From positions 3,038,001 through 3,102,000 of the forward strand of contig RCSZ01000002.1 of the NCBI GenBank assembly GCA_014898425.1: a stretch of 64,000 nt of DNA, read 5' to 3'. This DNA is from Botryotinia globosa. Lineage: Eukaryota; Ascomycota; Leotiomycetes; Helotiales; Sclerotiniaceae. Positions 1 through 11,969 of this stretch are shown in pieces (the first letter of the stretch is position 1; every line of letters starts with the position of its first letter). A program made the position numbers and the translations under genes. The notes under the pieces were generated by a model, which worked only from the letters and a program-made list of their open reading frames with translations, did no database searches and was not told the origin of the DNA.

Positions 1-2419
1 GGTGGCTTCTCAACCCCGGTGGAAGTGGATCAGGGGGGATAGATAGATCCCTGTTAATCCCTCAGAGGTTACAACTTTACCGGTCGTTTCATTCATCTTG
101 ATCGCGAGTCAGTATCTCATCAAAAGCAGGGCGATATCCAACTACTTTTCCTCATTTTTCAGACCAGACTGGCCCGGATGGAAGTGCAATCTCATTGTTT
201 ACGAGGGTTTGCTAGCATCGAGCACTCTGAGGTACAGGTCAAAAAGTTCAAAGATCCTTCCACCGATCAGCCGAAGCAACGAACTAATTTTTCTCACAGT
301 CAAATTCAGTTCACAATTATATGTGTGTTTAGAAATATCAGCAAGGTTAGTTGTTTAAACTTTAGGAATGGATCATGGTGGCTCGGTGGTTCAGCACAAT
401 AGTGACAGTTAACATTAATGGAGTACATATGGGTAAGGAAGCTAACGAAGTAACAAGGAAACCATGACAACAGGCGATTAACAATAGGATTTAAGACCTA
501 GTTGTGACTCTGAGAAAGTCAATTCGAATTTTCAAGGTCTGTCAAATTTTGGGTTATTTGGTGTCCCATCTAGTACGTAGCAATGTTATCAAGATTGGGT
601 AATATCTCCGATACGCCATCATTCGTGATGTCTCATATATGCCAAGTTAACCGATTTTTTTTTACCCGCACCACAAGGTGGACCTGCCCACCATCTCAAT
701 TCCTCAGTAGATTGACAGACTTGGCCTAAAGTTGCTCTACCGACATCAGTGAATGGTTGATGATGCGAATCATATACAGTAATACAACAGCCTTCTTTAT
801 GATTTTTTGCGCGGCTATTTTGAAGAAGGCACAGATGCAGTCTGCAAGGGATCAAGAAGAATTTACGGGAACAGAATCCTATCACTGCCTCTCATCGCGC
901 TGTCCGTTGCCGAACTTCGCCGCCTACTCCGAAATCCTTTCGCACTTAATATTTTGCTGCTGATTGGTCTATATATTTCTTTACTGTTCAAGTCACTTGT
1001 CAAGCGAGAAATCTACAGACTGTGATGGAACGTTACACCAGGTGAGTTGGGATTGGCTGTTGATCCTTTTAGGACTTCGCCTCTTCATCCTCCTCCACTG
1101 ACAAATCAACATTCAAAGGCAAAGGCTGAAATGAAGAGAATAGAAAAGTTGAGGGAGATCGTGAAGAGAGTAAGACAGGTTTGTGGGGGTACGGAGTGCA
1201 CAGCATTTTGCCCATGCTCCGTGTAGTAAAGCAAAATAGATTTCTTCAGCATTCATACCTGATCGTCCTCGACTTCGGACATTACCATCGGTATAGAAAG
1301 AGTGGCAGTTGTCAAATATCCGGTGAATTTATCCCATGAACAACCAAACAAGTCCATATATGTCCCAGAATTTTAGATTCGTACCATGCTGAATTGTATA
1401 ATTGTGACGGAGATGAAGCCCGGAGAAAATACCGTTCTCGTTTAGACAGGTGTACCTCCATAGATTAGCATTGGATCACTATTTGTTTGACAACAATACT
1501 TTAGATAAGTATCTAGTACCTAAGTCGTGGGGATTGGGGGGGGGCGTGGTGGGGGTTCTTCCGTGATGACTTTTGACATCTCCGTAGACATTATTGGATA
1601 GGCGGAAGCAATATACATTTGTACTGTTCTAGTTCAATCAGCTAGACAGGCACAAGTTGCACAACTCAACTGTAGGTGTGTAAGGCCCACTTGGGATGAA
1701 GACATTCACATATGTGATGAGAGTTGCTTAATCGCAATGCAAGTATATATTAAGACACCGCTTAAGTCTCTCGCTTCCAATATTAGATCGAGATAATGAA
1801 GATACAATAAAACTTGACTATACCGAACTAGGATATACCGGAATCTTAAATATATTAGAATAATTTCTTGATTTGATTACTTTTTATATAACAATACCAG
1901 AATTATAAATACCAAAAATACGAAACTAATTTTTTTACAAATCTAATATAAATTTTAATAATAAATCTAACTAAATAAATTGTTTTTTAATTAAATAAAT
2001 AATATTTTCCACTATTATAAATAAAATTAATAAAATTTTAAATAAAAATTTTCAATAAATCCATAAAATACTTAAACAATTATTATTTATACTAGAATCT
2101 TCTTTATATCGAATTTGATTAATCGAATCTTCCATTCCAGTATAACTAAGTTCTACTGTATACGTGGTACGACTAAAATAGGGCTGTTCAGGACCGAGGT
2201 CGATTCTATAAAAGGAAGAGAGTCACGCGACTTAATCACGGGATCTGAGATGTCAGAATGGATCGAGTGAGTCATGTGATGATAAGCCCGCTGATAAGGC
2301 TAGCTTCGAATTTTTCAAATTCAATGTGAAGATTTTCGAAGTTGGAGTTTGAGAGGTGACAATACATTATCAAAACAATTTTATTCCACCACCTCATATA
2401 TCATCTGCAATCATAGAAA
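1..2419. other. Gene-free left flank
   Basis: I see no convincing gene here. Open frames are short (under 90 codons), overlap on both strands and carry no motif I recognise. The stretch around 807-1025 gives a hydrophobic 72-residue frame but has no support beyond that. Base composition turns strongly AT-rich from about 1790 to 2160, where a separate inverted-repeat element lies. The last 200 bases before 2420 are presumably the promoter and 5' leader of the Nop16-type gene. Confidence 0.5.
1805..2158 (-). mobile_element. AT-rich MITE-like element, copy 1
   Basis: This 354-bp AT-rich block has imperfect terminal inverted repeats: the left end reads CAATAAAACTTGACTATAC and the reverse complement of the right end reads CAGTAGAACTTAGTTATAC. 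Both ends are bordered by TA, as expected for Tc1/mariner or pogo-type target duplication. Read on the minus strand, its first 70 bases align closely with the left end of a second element at 35264-35625, including the shared GATTAATCAAATTC block. It has no coding capacity, so it would be a non-autonomous derivative. Family assignment is inference; the inverted repeat and the second copy are seen directly. Confidence 0.7.
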
Positions 2420-3150
2420 ATGGGTCGCGAACTCCAAAAGAAGAAGAATAGATCTGGAAATAATAAGATCAAGCACAAGCCAAAGTCTAAGCGTATCAAC
2501 CCTTTAGGCAATGCAATCGTCGCTGCAAACTGGTAAGTTTGCTACACAGCTTTGTATGTTTGCAATTAATCCTAATCAATTATCACAGGAGACAAGATGA
2601 AACCCTTACACAGAACTACCGCCGCCTTGGCTTAACTAGTCGTCTCAATACCGTTACCGGTGGTATCGAAAAGAAGACTGCAGGGTCCGAATCAAAAACC
2701 TCCACTGCAAACAAGCTCGCCATCTCAAATGCAATTCCAAAGAACTTCGCGCCAACTGAAGCTCGAGTCGAGAGAGATCCAGAGACTGGAAAGATTATCA
2801 GGGTCATTCACGATGAGAAGAAATCAAATCCATTAAACGATATTTTGAACTCGGATGACGAGGATGGAGAAGGGTTCGAAGGTTTCGGTGATGAGGAGGG
2901 TTCCGCATCAAAAAACGAGATTGTAAAGATGCTGGAGGAACAAGCTTCAAGAGCAGGCGAGAAGAGGGAGAGACAACAGAGTGAGAGGGAGAAAGAATGG
3001 ATCGAGAAGTTGGTCAAGAGATGGGGAGAGAACTACGGAGCTATGGTTAGGGATAGAAGATTGAATCCTATGCAACAAACGGAATCGGACATTAGAAGAC
3101 GAGTACAAAAGTGGAAGGATGCTGGCGGTATTGTTACTACCGAAGCATAA
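2420..3150 (+). CDS. NOP16: Nop16-type ribosome biogenesis protein
   Basis: Two exons, 2420-2532 and 2589-3150, join across a 56-nt intron (GTAAGT...CACAG) to give 224 residues, close to the usual length of the family. The N-terminus MGRELQKKKNRSGNNKIKHK and the following conserved NPLGNAIVAANWRQDETLTQ-like block are the hallmark of Nop16, a nucleolar protein needed for 60S subunit assembly in yeast. The middle holds an acidic patch (about residues 125-145, DDEDGEG) and a charged helix rich in E, R and K; the C-terminus contains the family-like RWGENYGAMVRDRRLNPMQQ segment. The ATG was chosen because the downstream exon alone lacks the conserved basic N-terminus. I see no defects. Confidence 0.92.
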
Positions 3151-3663
3151 GGTTCTCTCTGGATGTTCGATGATGCATATCAGAATGGTGTCTGGCGTTT
3201 TGTGGGGGCTATAACTACGAAGAGGGTTAATAAAAGTCATATCAGATTCAAAGGGCTAGTTCTCTTGAAGTCAAGAACTGCACAAATTTTTCATAAATTT
3301 TTCATCCATTGCATTTCCCAAATTTGTGATATTTTCCACACAGCTTGATGTGCGACTGTTTGATTGTCAACCCTAATTGGGAAACGCAGCTTTTTATTAC
3401 CGAAGAAGAGGTTTCTGGGCGCCAATAGCCAAGAAGTCAAGATCACAAGTACGCCAAGTATATTCAAAACATCAAAGAATTTAAAGCATTTCTGAATATC
3501 AAAAAAGTTATTTCTCGACACCTTAATGCTGCGCTTGGATAGGGAGTACTTTATATCCGAAACTGGATAATGTTCGTTTCCAAAACTTCCTTCTGCATAA
3601 CTACAACATTCCAAATGCAAATCCCGCAAGTGCTATTACTTCTAATGCATATCTTGATGGTAT
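3151..3663. other. Intergenic space between convergent gene ends
   Basis: These 513 bases lie between the 3' end of the Nop16-type gene (plus strand) and the 3' end of the broken sulfotransferase gene (minus strand). I see no gene. Just past the sulfotransferase stop on the minus strand the same frame continues with a hydrophobic stretch (RYALEVIALAGFAFGML), which may be a former C-terminal anchor or chance. Confidence 0.5.
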
Positions 3664-5399
3664 TCATGGCTTTGCGGCCTCTTCTTCTTCCTCTATTATT
3701 TCTTCTGTCTCGGGCAGATCGATCTGTTGAATCGTTAGTTGGGTCATCTCAATGAGTGGATGGGGTTCAGTGAGAGAATAACATACCGTATCCTTACAGT
3801 CTGTTCCATTAGCCCAAATCTCACTAGTCTCTAGTTTTACACCCTCCCCATCAATAGCGATAACTCTCACCCAACACCAAGCTTTCCTTTGAAACAAAAT
3901 TCTAGTCTCAAACTCGCTCTTCTGAACTTCGGCTACCATCTGAAATTCCTCCTCGCTTCCTTCTCCCCTGGCAGTCTTCGCACCCTCCAGAACCCATCCT
4001 TTAACCTCCGTAGCCCCATTCCAACTAACATACACGTTGTTCTGCACCACCTTCACATCCGGCACTGTATCGGGCCGGCCAATCCACGCATGTTTCAACA
4101 CCTTATATGTTTGTACCGCTCCTGTGTTGGATGTCTCTTGAGATCCAATATGAACATCACAGAGAACTTCTCCTTCAGAACTATACTCAGTCCAGGCAGC
4201 ATTGTACCCATACCCAACCATTACATTTCCATTCTCGAGCACTTTCATACTGCCTTGGCAAGCACTTAATTTTTTTTTCGGATTCACATATTCGCGTACG
4301 ATTTCCGCAGTCATGGCATCGAGATCGAGGGATATATGGATAGCGCGGGAGCTCTCAACTTGCAGTCTCAATCCATAACGCGCCCCGTTGTCGAATAAGG
4401 TGATTCCCTTACGATCTGTAGTCCAACGAGCATCATGTTGCCAGCTGAACGTTGTAGCTTTCCCATCGGACAAATCCTTGAAACTATTTCTTTTTCCTCC
4501 GAGCTCCCAAAGAATCTTACCTATCTTTCCATCAATATAGGATACTGATTGATAATATCTTGACCTAATCAGGTAATTTCCCAATCCATCTTTGTCAATA
4601 CTGTTGATGTGAAAGAAATCGTACCCATGACTACTTCTCAGTCCAGCACTTCCGGCTGGAAAATAGGAGTCTTCGGTGTTGAAATGCTCGGATGCGTGCC
4701 ATTCGAATATAATCTCGTTGGTTTCTATGTTTATTTCTTGAATTACGGAATCCTAAACCCAGCCTTTACGGCTGCGACGACGATATTGAATGTCCATTTC
4801 TTTCAAAATGTATTGGGTTACTAGATCTGTTCCTTCAGGTGTTATGTGAAATTCGTGGAGGTCTCCTGGGGCGTTGTTGCCAGCTGTTAGATGGTAGGCT
4901 TCTTTGTATTGGGAATCTAGCTGGATGAGAGAGTTAGTGTAGATCATATGTCTACATTTCTGAGAAAAATACCAAGATGTAAACTCCCTCCCCATGTCCC
5001 CCCCCCCCCCCCCGAATCATCACCCTGCCAAAACGTCAAATAATCCACGTCTTTGCATTTTTGTATATTTAGCCCAAACGTTTCCCCATGCGATGCATTC
5101 ATCCAAACGAGATTTCCCTGGTGGTCATGAATCATAGGACTTTGTCCCGTGATATGCACTTCATCGCCTCTGAGAGATATCATCGTATATAATCCATCGT
5201 CACATCTCGGATCATCTTGGAGGATATTCAGACGGGGAAAGATCAAGTCTGGACGTGTTGTATAGGTGCGATTTGGATAGGCGCCATAATCTCCGGCGTC
5301 AAATTCTGTAGATTGGATATATAGGAAAGTTTCTGGAGTTGCGTTGATGAGACGCCCAAGGAGGATGGGGATGAGGTGTATGAAATGTGTTCCCCGCAT
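3664..5399 (-). pseudogene. Arylsulfotransferase (ASST)-family gene, frameshifted and with in-frame stop
   Basis: Exons read as 5399-4973, 4920-3787 and 3723-3664 (the last intron is 63 nt and in frame, so it may be retained). The product resembles fungal secreted or membrane ASST-domain proteins (beta-propeller, Arylsulfotran_2 type): short hydrophobic N-terminus, then LTFWQGDDSG, HGEGVYIL, LHEFHITPEG, EINIETNEIIFEWHASEH, SWQHDAR and ITLFDNGA blocks in the family order. Two lesions are visible. A run of 16 C at 4998-5013 puts the upstream part one base out of frame with the conserved HGEGVYIL block; 15 or 18 would restore it. A TAG at 4753-4755 interrupts an otherwise continuous conserved stretch (KGWV*DSVIQ). 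No intron can remove the TAG. Family is confident; substrate is unknown. Loss of function is inferred unless the run length or base call is wrong. Confidence 0.8.
4998..5013. repeat. Homopolymer run of 16 C inside a coding exon
   Basis: The run lies in exon 1 of the sulfotransferase-family gene and encodes a glycine stretch on the minus strand. Family members usually have only one or two glycines at this point before HGEG, so the run appears to be an expansion. Confidence 0.9.
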
Positions 5400-6248
5400 T
5401 GCGTGATTTGGGAGTTTGATGATGGAAAGAGGGGTATCGAATATGAAATAATCGAACAGAAGAGTATCAAAAGATGCTGCGTACTTATAAAAAAAAGATG
5501 ATTTTCAGGGGAAAAGGGGATGAAAATCACAAAAACGAAATGAGAATTTTGAGACAGGAATCGACGCAAATACAACAAACAACAACCAGAATAAGAGGAA
5601 AGGCACTCTTCAAAACATCATATCAACCTTCTTCTCACATATCAAAGATCTCAAAGACTCAGAAAATGAGCCCACCCACAATACAAACCGAAAGCATACA
5701 TCCTCTTCTCCTTACGACGCGGCTGACGTTCTAGAGGTAGCGAAGCAATGTGATCCATATGGTATCCATTCAAGACCGCCAAGCACAAATCATGATTTCT
5801 GAATAGGTGTCAAGCTTTGAGAAATTTTCCTATCGTGGATATGTATGTAGATGGGAATGGAGAATTTTGGTCATTTAAGATTAACGCGCGGCGAACGTGC
5901 ACGTATTGTGGAGATCTTTGCGTGTAAGGACGCGCCAGCGAGATGGAGGTTGTTTGGAGATAATTGATAAGCTATTGACATTTCATGATTTCAAGATGTG
6001 AAGTTTTACTTCTTGAGATTTTGAAGAATAGTTAGTTGTAGTCCGATCTCTACCTGTGCCGAAGATTAATCGGATAAACATCTGAAGGAACCAGAAATGA
6101 ATGTTAAAAGATAGGGGTTCGTTGAAGAAAAAATAAAAGAGATTTGGAGTATCAGAAATTCCTTTTCAACCGACTCATGCAGTATGTACGAATGAATGCG
6201 ATATTGACCCGTTTCCACACAATTGGGTGCAGGATATGAGCCTCAGTT
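5400..6248. other. Intergenic region upstream of the sulfotransferase gene
   Basis: About 850 bases with no gene I can support. It would hold the promoter of the minus-strand sulfotransferase-family gene (near 5400-5700) and the 3' end of the minus-strand transporter gene (towards 6248). A TATA-like ACTTATAAAAA lies at 5482-5492 on the plus strand, but no gene starts from it. Confidence 0.5.
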
Positions 6249-8206
6249 TTACGCAGTCCTTGCCTCATCACAGTGATCAAAATGTATAGTTTTCTCCACA
6301 GCCACAGCAGCTTTCTCTGCTAATGCATTGTCTTCAAATACTATTTTCAGAATATTCAGTTAGTGGTGCTCAATTGCATTCGCAAATTGATATACGAAGC
6401 CCACAAAACCAAAGACAAAAACACTTACGAAAAGCAAGTTCCTCCAACGTGCGTCCCTGAGTCTCAGGATAAAAGAAGTAAATCACAATTATCTCAATGC
6501 AAATGGTCACACAATACATAATAAGATATTTCCAACCAATCTTGGCCATACCGATGGGGTTTACCTAGGTGGTGAAGAAATTAGCGGCTCGGACGAAAAA
6601 TTGTTCGATGGAGATGCCACGAGAACGGTCCGCATAGGGAAAGAGTTCTACTAGGTAGGCTGTGGGGTTTTAGTATGGCTTGTGGGTCTGTATCTCGGCA
6701 TTTGATAGGCTAGAAGATAGTACCTACTGTATGCAAGTGCATTGTTTCCAATGTTATAACATGGCGAGTAGAGAAATATGAAAAACAGTGTGGTGATAGC
6801 AGCAGCTTTGTTGGGCCGATCGGTATCATATGCTAGCATGGCTCGTTGCATACTAATCGTCCATGCTATATACACGAAGAACATACTACAAGCACAGAGT
6901 AAAAACATAGTGCGTCGTTTATACCGTGGTACTATGAGGGCAGTTAAGGTTCCTGTGAGGAAAGACCAAGCTGTCGAACCGAGATTAATCATGGTTTTAG
7001 TGTTGGTATCCGTGTAACCTATCATGGCAAGGATCTTGGAAAGGTAGAATCTAGGATTGTTCAATTATGAGATGAGCAAATGATTAGGACACTCACGAAA
7101 TCAAAGTGTTGCCAGACCATTGTGTGAAGACTCCCATGGCAGAAGCGAGAAATACCCGGCGTCTCATTCCAGGAGTACTCAACATGGACATCCAAGATCG
7201 TTTAGAAGCTTCTACTTCTAGTTTGATTGTTGTTTCAATCTGAGTCATTTCAGCACGAACGAATATCGAATCACGATTTCCTTCTGCATGATACTTGAAC
7301 AAAATATCGAATGCTTCGTCACGTCTATCTTTGCTAATAAGGTACCGCGGACTTTCCGGTAGGAAGCTTTGTCTGTTGTTAGGGTTATCTTCCCAAATTC
7401 AAGATATACTTACAAGACGAAGATAATCTGAATAAGTGAGGGACATGCTTGAAGAAGGGATGGTGTTCTCCATCCCCAATCTGTACTGATGGTTGCAGTG
7501 CGAACCGTGATCCCGGAGGCAACTAGAGATCCTACAAACCAAGATGCATTGAACAGAGAAGTCATAACTGGCCTTTCTTTCGGGTATGCTAATTCACCAA
7601 GCATGGCTGAGCCCGAGACAATTGCAAAAACAATGCCAAATCCAAGAAACATTCTGGCAACGATGTACATCGCAGCTGTTTCAAGGTGGGTGTGGACCCA
7701 ATCAGAGGTGTTCAGATGGCCATACCGTTGATGGAGAAGCCCTGAAGAAATGACCCAACGACCATCACAATAGACCCAAACATTATGGACCACCTACGTC
7801 CAAAACTTTGAGCAAGCATTGGTACAAACGGCACCGACAAGATAGCACCCAAGCTGTATGCCGCAGCTACAATGCCTAAAAGCTCTGCCTTCAAAGCATA
7901 CGTCGGCTTTCCAGCCCCATCAACCGTTGGCTCACCAAAGTCTGTATTTCATTATCAATATTCCTCCGACCAATAAGCTTACTAAACGCTAAACTCACAT
8001 TTATTCCAAGAAGGAATAAACTGCAATCCATTGATCATCTGAGAGTCGAACCCCGACGCCATACATGTTGGATATAGCAAAAGATACAAGATTCTCAAAT
8101 TTCTTTTTCTCCACCAAACCACCTTATCCTCATCAACAATCCTGGTGAGAACGGGATCTGCTTCATGACCCAAATTGACTAGGCCCATTTTTAAACCCGT
8201 TTGCAA
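6249..8206 (-). pseudogene. MFS sugar porter (lactose-permease type) with in-frame TAG
   Basis: Seven exons fit consistently: 8206-7999, 7941-7726, 7675-7414, 7372-7097, 7050-6728, 6659-6429 and 6340-6249, giving a 536-codon frame, normal for 12-TM fungal sugar porters. Recognisable blocks are GFDSQMINGLQ (TM1), the loop motif SFGRRWSIMFG, ARMFLGFG, PESPRYLIS after TM6, VELFPYADRSRG and the C-terminal PETQGRTLEELAF signature. The substrate class, lactose or related disaccharides, is inferred from overall resemblance to LAC12-type permeases. A single TAG at 6565-6567 (codon 460) breaks the conserved FFTT*VNPIGMAKIGWKY stretch, where relatives have an aromatic or other residue. Both sides stay in frame and conserved, and no intron removes it. 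The product would lose its last two or so TM segments. It is either a recent pseudogene or a base-call error. Confidence 0.82.
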
Positions 8207-11200
8207 ACCAGATCCCCAGAAGATCTTCGAACTATTGAAGAATATTGACGCCCAAAGATATTATATTCCAGAACGTTCTTTGGGTTCGGCGTTGAAGTGA
8301 ATTGAGGAAGGTGGTATGATATTCAATAGCTAGATGCGGAGGAAACTAAACGAAAGTTGAATGCGTCCGATCGTGCAGATATAGCCTTCAAATATCCACT
8401 TGAACGATTCCAGGGGGGGTTCAACCCCGCGCTGACTACACACTTAGCGCCTTGGTCGGCATCTTACTGTTGTACAAAAGATGTAGCCAAGACGTGTCAG
8501 GACCAAAAATCTCCAAGTCACTGGATAAATAGGTTCGTGGGGGTCATGCGACCGGTATTTGGAATTTATAGATTGTATTCTACAAAAAAGTCGAGATTAT
8601 GTGCAGGTAAAGCGGATTTTAGGAGACTTTTCCACATTCAGAACTGTATTTCTTGTCTCCTTCCATATCTAAGAAGAAAGCCGGAGTTCCTGCAGCGAAT
8701 CTATGCGCTGTGGAGAGCTAATGCATGTCAATTTGGGGGTGGAGACCTTCTCGAAGATGAGTTTCCTTCTGTTTCACTGCATATGTATGCATGGAATTGA
8801 AGAAAATGTAGGGTTCGATTCAGGGAAGATGAGACTTTCTCCGAGACTCCAGCTCCAAATTACCGGGCCATGAAATCGTGAAAACAAGTATGTACAACAA
8901 CAAGCATGCTCATATCTTTCGAAATGATCCAAAAGCGACACGCGTCGTGTTTCGGCGGCTCCCGATTCTCTCTCCAAGGTCCAAGGCATAATCCCAGATT
9001 CCACACAGAATTTGACGGCATCCAGAACTTTTTCCAAGTTCTCTCGAGTAGGTTTTGAGTTGCCAGGCTAGTAAGGTATGGATCGCACGAAATTGACCTG
9101 CTTGTTACACTAGTCCACAAAATGCAAGTCATGTCAATTCAATTCTTCAAATTTGATTTTTCTAGTACTTGAATTCCAGTGATCTCAAAGCCCCAAAACG
9201 CCTGTTTCTACGATCTCGCTTCACAAAGAAATGTGTAGAGTCTGTACAGAATTTGGTACGTTATGCTGGGTATGCGACTTTTGAGCCCCAAGTACTGGAC
9301 CCTGTCAAAATCTGTTTGGCCTACGAAACTGCAGAAATACAAGTAGAATAGCATGATTTCCAGTCTATTCTGTGATTATGGCGATCTTCGTGATTGAGAA
9401 ATATCATCTGAGGAGCAGTGATGTCCACATTAGTCGAATGGGTCATGCCAAAAGTAAGCTCATACCCTTTCAAGATGATGTTCCGTGAAAAGGAGCAAAT
9501 ATAGAATGCGATAGGAATTGGCGTAGTTGATTTATATTTTGTCTAACAATGCTGGCTTCATTCTCTGTGAAATGTCTGTTGCAAGATAGGACGTACAGGA
9601 GCGATCATCCGTTGGCTATGCAAGACCATTAGTCGCTGTACTTCAAGCTCACATACAAGTTCCATAAGTATATTTGAATCTCTGAAAGCAACTTTGAGAA
9701 ACTAGTGAAATTAGTTTCACCAAAAGCCTCTATGGTAGACCCTCCATATGCCTAGCTAGCTGTTTCGAGCTCTAGCATTAATACGCAACGTGGGATAAAA
9801 CAAATACGCCTTGAGAGCACCAGATATAGCATTCAAAAGTATGTAGTCAAGATCGCTCGTGGATGAGATGAGCTCGAGTCTCGCTCCGGTTGACCGTCTA
9901 CAACAACCTTATTTTGTCAATATTTCCGCGCTTGCTTCAACCATATCTTAATCAATAACCTACCTCAAAAATGTGCCATCTAGAACGCGGTGATCCCCAC
10001 AGAATGTACCGGAGAAAGTTGTCTTGAGGTTCGTAGTCTAGATATATATGAAAACATTTCTTAGAGCCCATCTTATTGAGGATAGATTTCTTGAACGGCA
10101 GTGCTTGTTCGGAGACGAAGCAGCTCAGCAATGTGCCCGAAGACTTTCCTGCAACCACGATGTTGATGGCTATCCCTACCTTCGCCACCTTGTAACTTCT
10201 GAACACATAGGAATTCCACAAGACCATCGTTCACAATACCTCCGCAGTATTTATGCGTAGACCTCTGCACCAGCTTCAACTTTCCCATATATACTATTGT
10301 TTCGCGAGTGGTTGGAGACTTTGCAAGGTTCGCGGGGGATTTATCGGAGTTGACTGCCAGAAATGCCGTGTGAATTTCAAATACCTAATGCACTCACCTC
10401 ATCGACGTGTTTGAATGCTGACATGCTTCATAGACTACGAGATCGAGTAAACTAGTTGTTCCGTGGTCGCGAAAATCTGTAGATGGAAAAGCATTGAATC
10501 GTCGGCTCGGCTCGTTCGGGGGAGGGGGGAGCAACTCATTTTGCTGTCCCAGGAACTTTAAATCAAAGGTATTATGCAGTAAATAGATCAATCTGCAGGG
10601 AGCGTCTTAATCGCGGTTACTCTAGTAATCTAGGAAAGAGAACATGGTAAAGTCGTAAGGTGTTGTTCGCATCTCGGTTTAAATGACTAGCTAGACTGCT
10701 AGATACCGATTTTGGGGGTCCATTAGCGTAGAGCTTGGAATGTCAGCTGACATGATTACGTAACATGGGTCATTCCCGCACTTCTTCCTCATGTTTTCCG
10801 ACGACTCCGCACTACCAAGCCCATGCATCTCGAGTGAGGACTAATCTCCATACGCTATTCAAATCTACTCATAGAATAACGATTTCTTCGCGTGAGTTAT
10901 TGTAGACTTCTAAAATAAGAGGTAACGTTGATTACAATGTGGTAAATTGCAATCTGTGAGAGCCCACTCAGACCTGCTCCACGAGACGGACAGGTTGGTA
11001 AAATATATCTCAGATTGGTATCTGGCCATGGCCGATTCCAAAGCTCCAAGATTCCAAGAGTTTTCATTCATTCGTATGAAATGCCTCACCTCGAGAGTAT
11101 CACGGCATAAGGCAACTCTCAAGTGGGAGACCTATCAAGAAAGCATCGTCTGCCCAGAGTTGTAAATCACGGCTGATAGTGAGGCTAAAGCTGAACATAT

Positions 11201-11969
11201 AGCTTACAAATCTCTGCTTAGGAATGTATCGTGTCTATGATAGCGAAGGCTAATATAACGGTAGATTACTACCGATGTTGTGATTCAGTAGACTCAACTG
11301 GACTTCGACTTGTTGGATCCGATCGGATAAAAGTCAAACTGTTCTCAAAACTTTGTACCAGCTCCTTCGAATATACAAGATCTGTTTCCCTGATACGTGT
11401 GAATCTATATAAGATCTCTTCCTTTCTGCATGTTTGAAGCTCTAGCTATTGGATCATTCGAAAGAGGCAAAAACTACCTTGATGATAATGCTTGTGGCGT
11501 TATGTTCAAGTCACGTCGATACTTTGCATTCAATCACAGGTAGAGATTTCATTTGAAGACGGGATATTCAACCATGATTTATCATGAATTATTCCTCGCA
11601 GAAGTAAAACATAGGTAGTGAAAGTTCACCACCTTGTTGAGAAACAACCCCCGGACCAAGCCCCGAAACCCCGTTGACATACACGCAAGATAACAGAAAA
11701 TGCAGATATCCTTCCCTGAATTACCCATAAATAAACGCGCAATCATTTTGATTGTGTAAATCCTTCCCTTAAGTCAAGAGAAGAGCCACTCCAGTGCCTA
11801 AGTATCTTCTGCCATGTTAAACCTAACTTCATCTCACATCTCATAACACACAGTCTATTTTGACATATTTCCCTTCTCACTGAATTTTTCCTCCATAAAT
11901 CTCCAGAATCTCAACCTTCATATCACAAGCTTCGATCCAATCTTTCCACTCCGAACAAGACTTCCTCGA
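8207..11969. other. Gene-free stretch with possible decayed coding pieces
   Basis: Nothing here can be named as a gene. Two minus-strand stretches look somewhat protein-like. At about 9085-8774 a frame reads PTRENLEKVLDAVKFC and SGIMPWTLE and then continues to a stop. At about 10390-10073 an unbroken 100-codon frame includes VFEIHTAFLAVNSDKSPANL. Neither has a clear start, splice partners or a family I recognise, so they may be relics. The final 300 bases are AT-rich and lie just past the 3' end of the next minus-strand gene. Confidence 0.4.
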
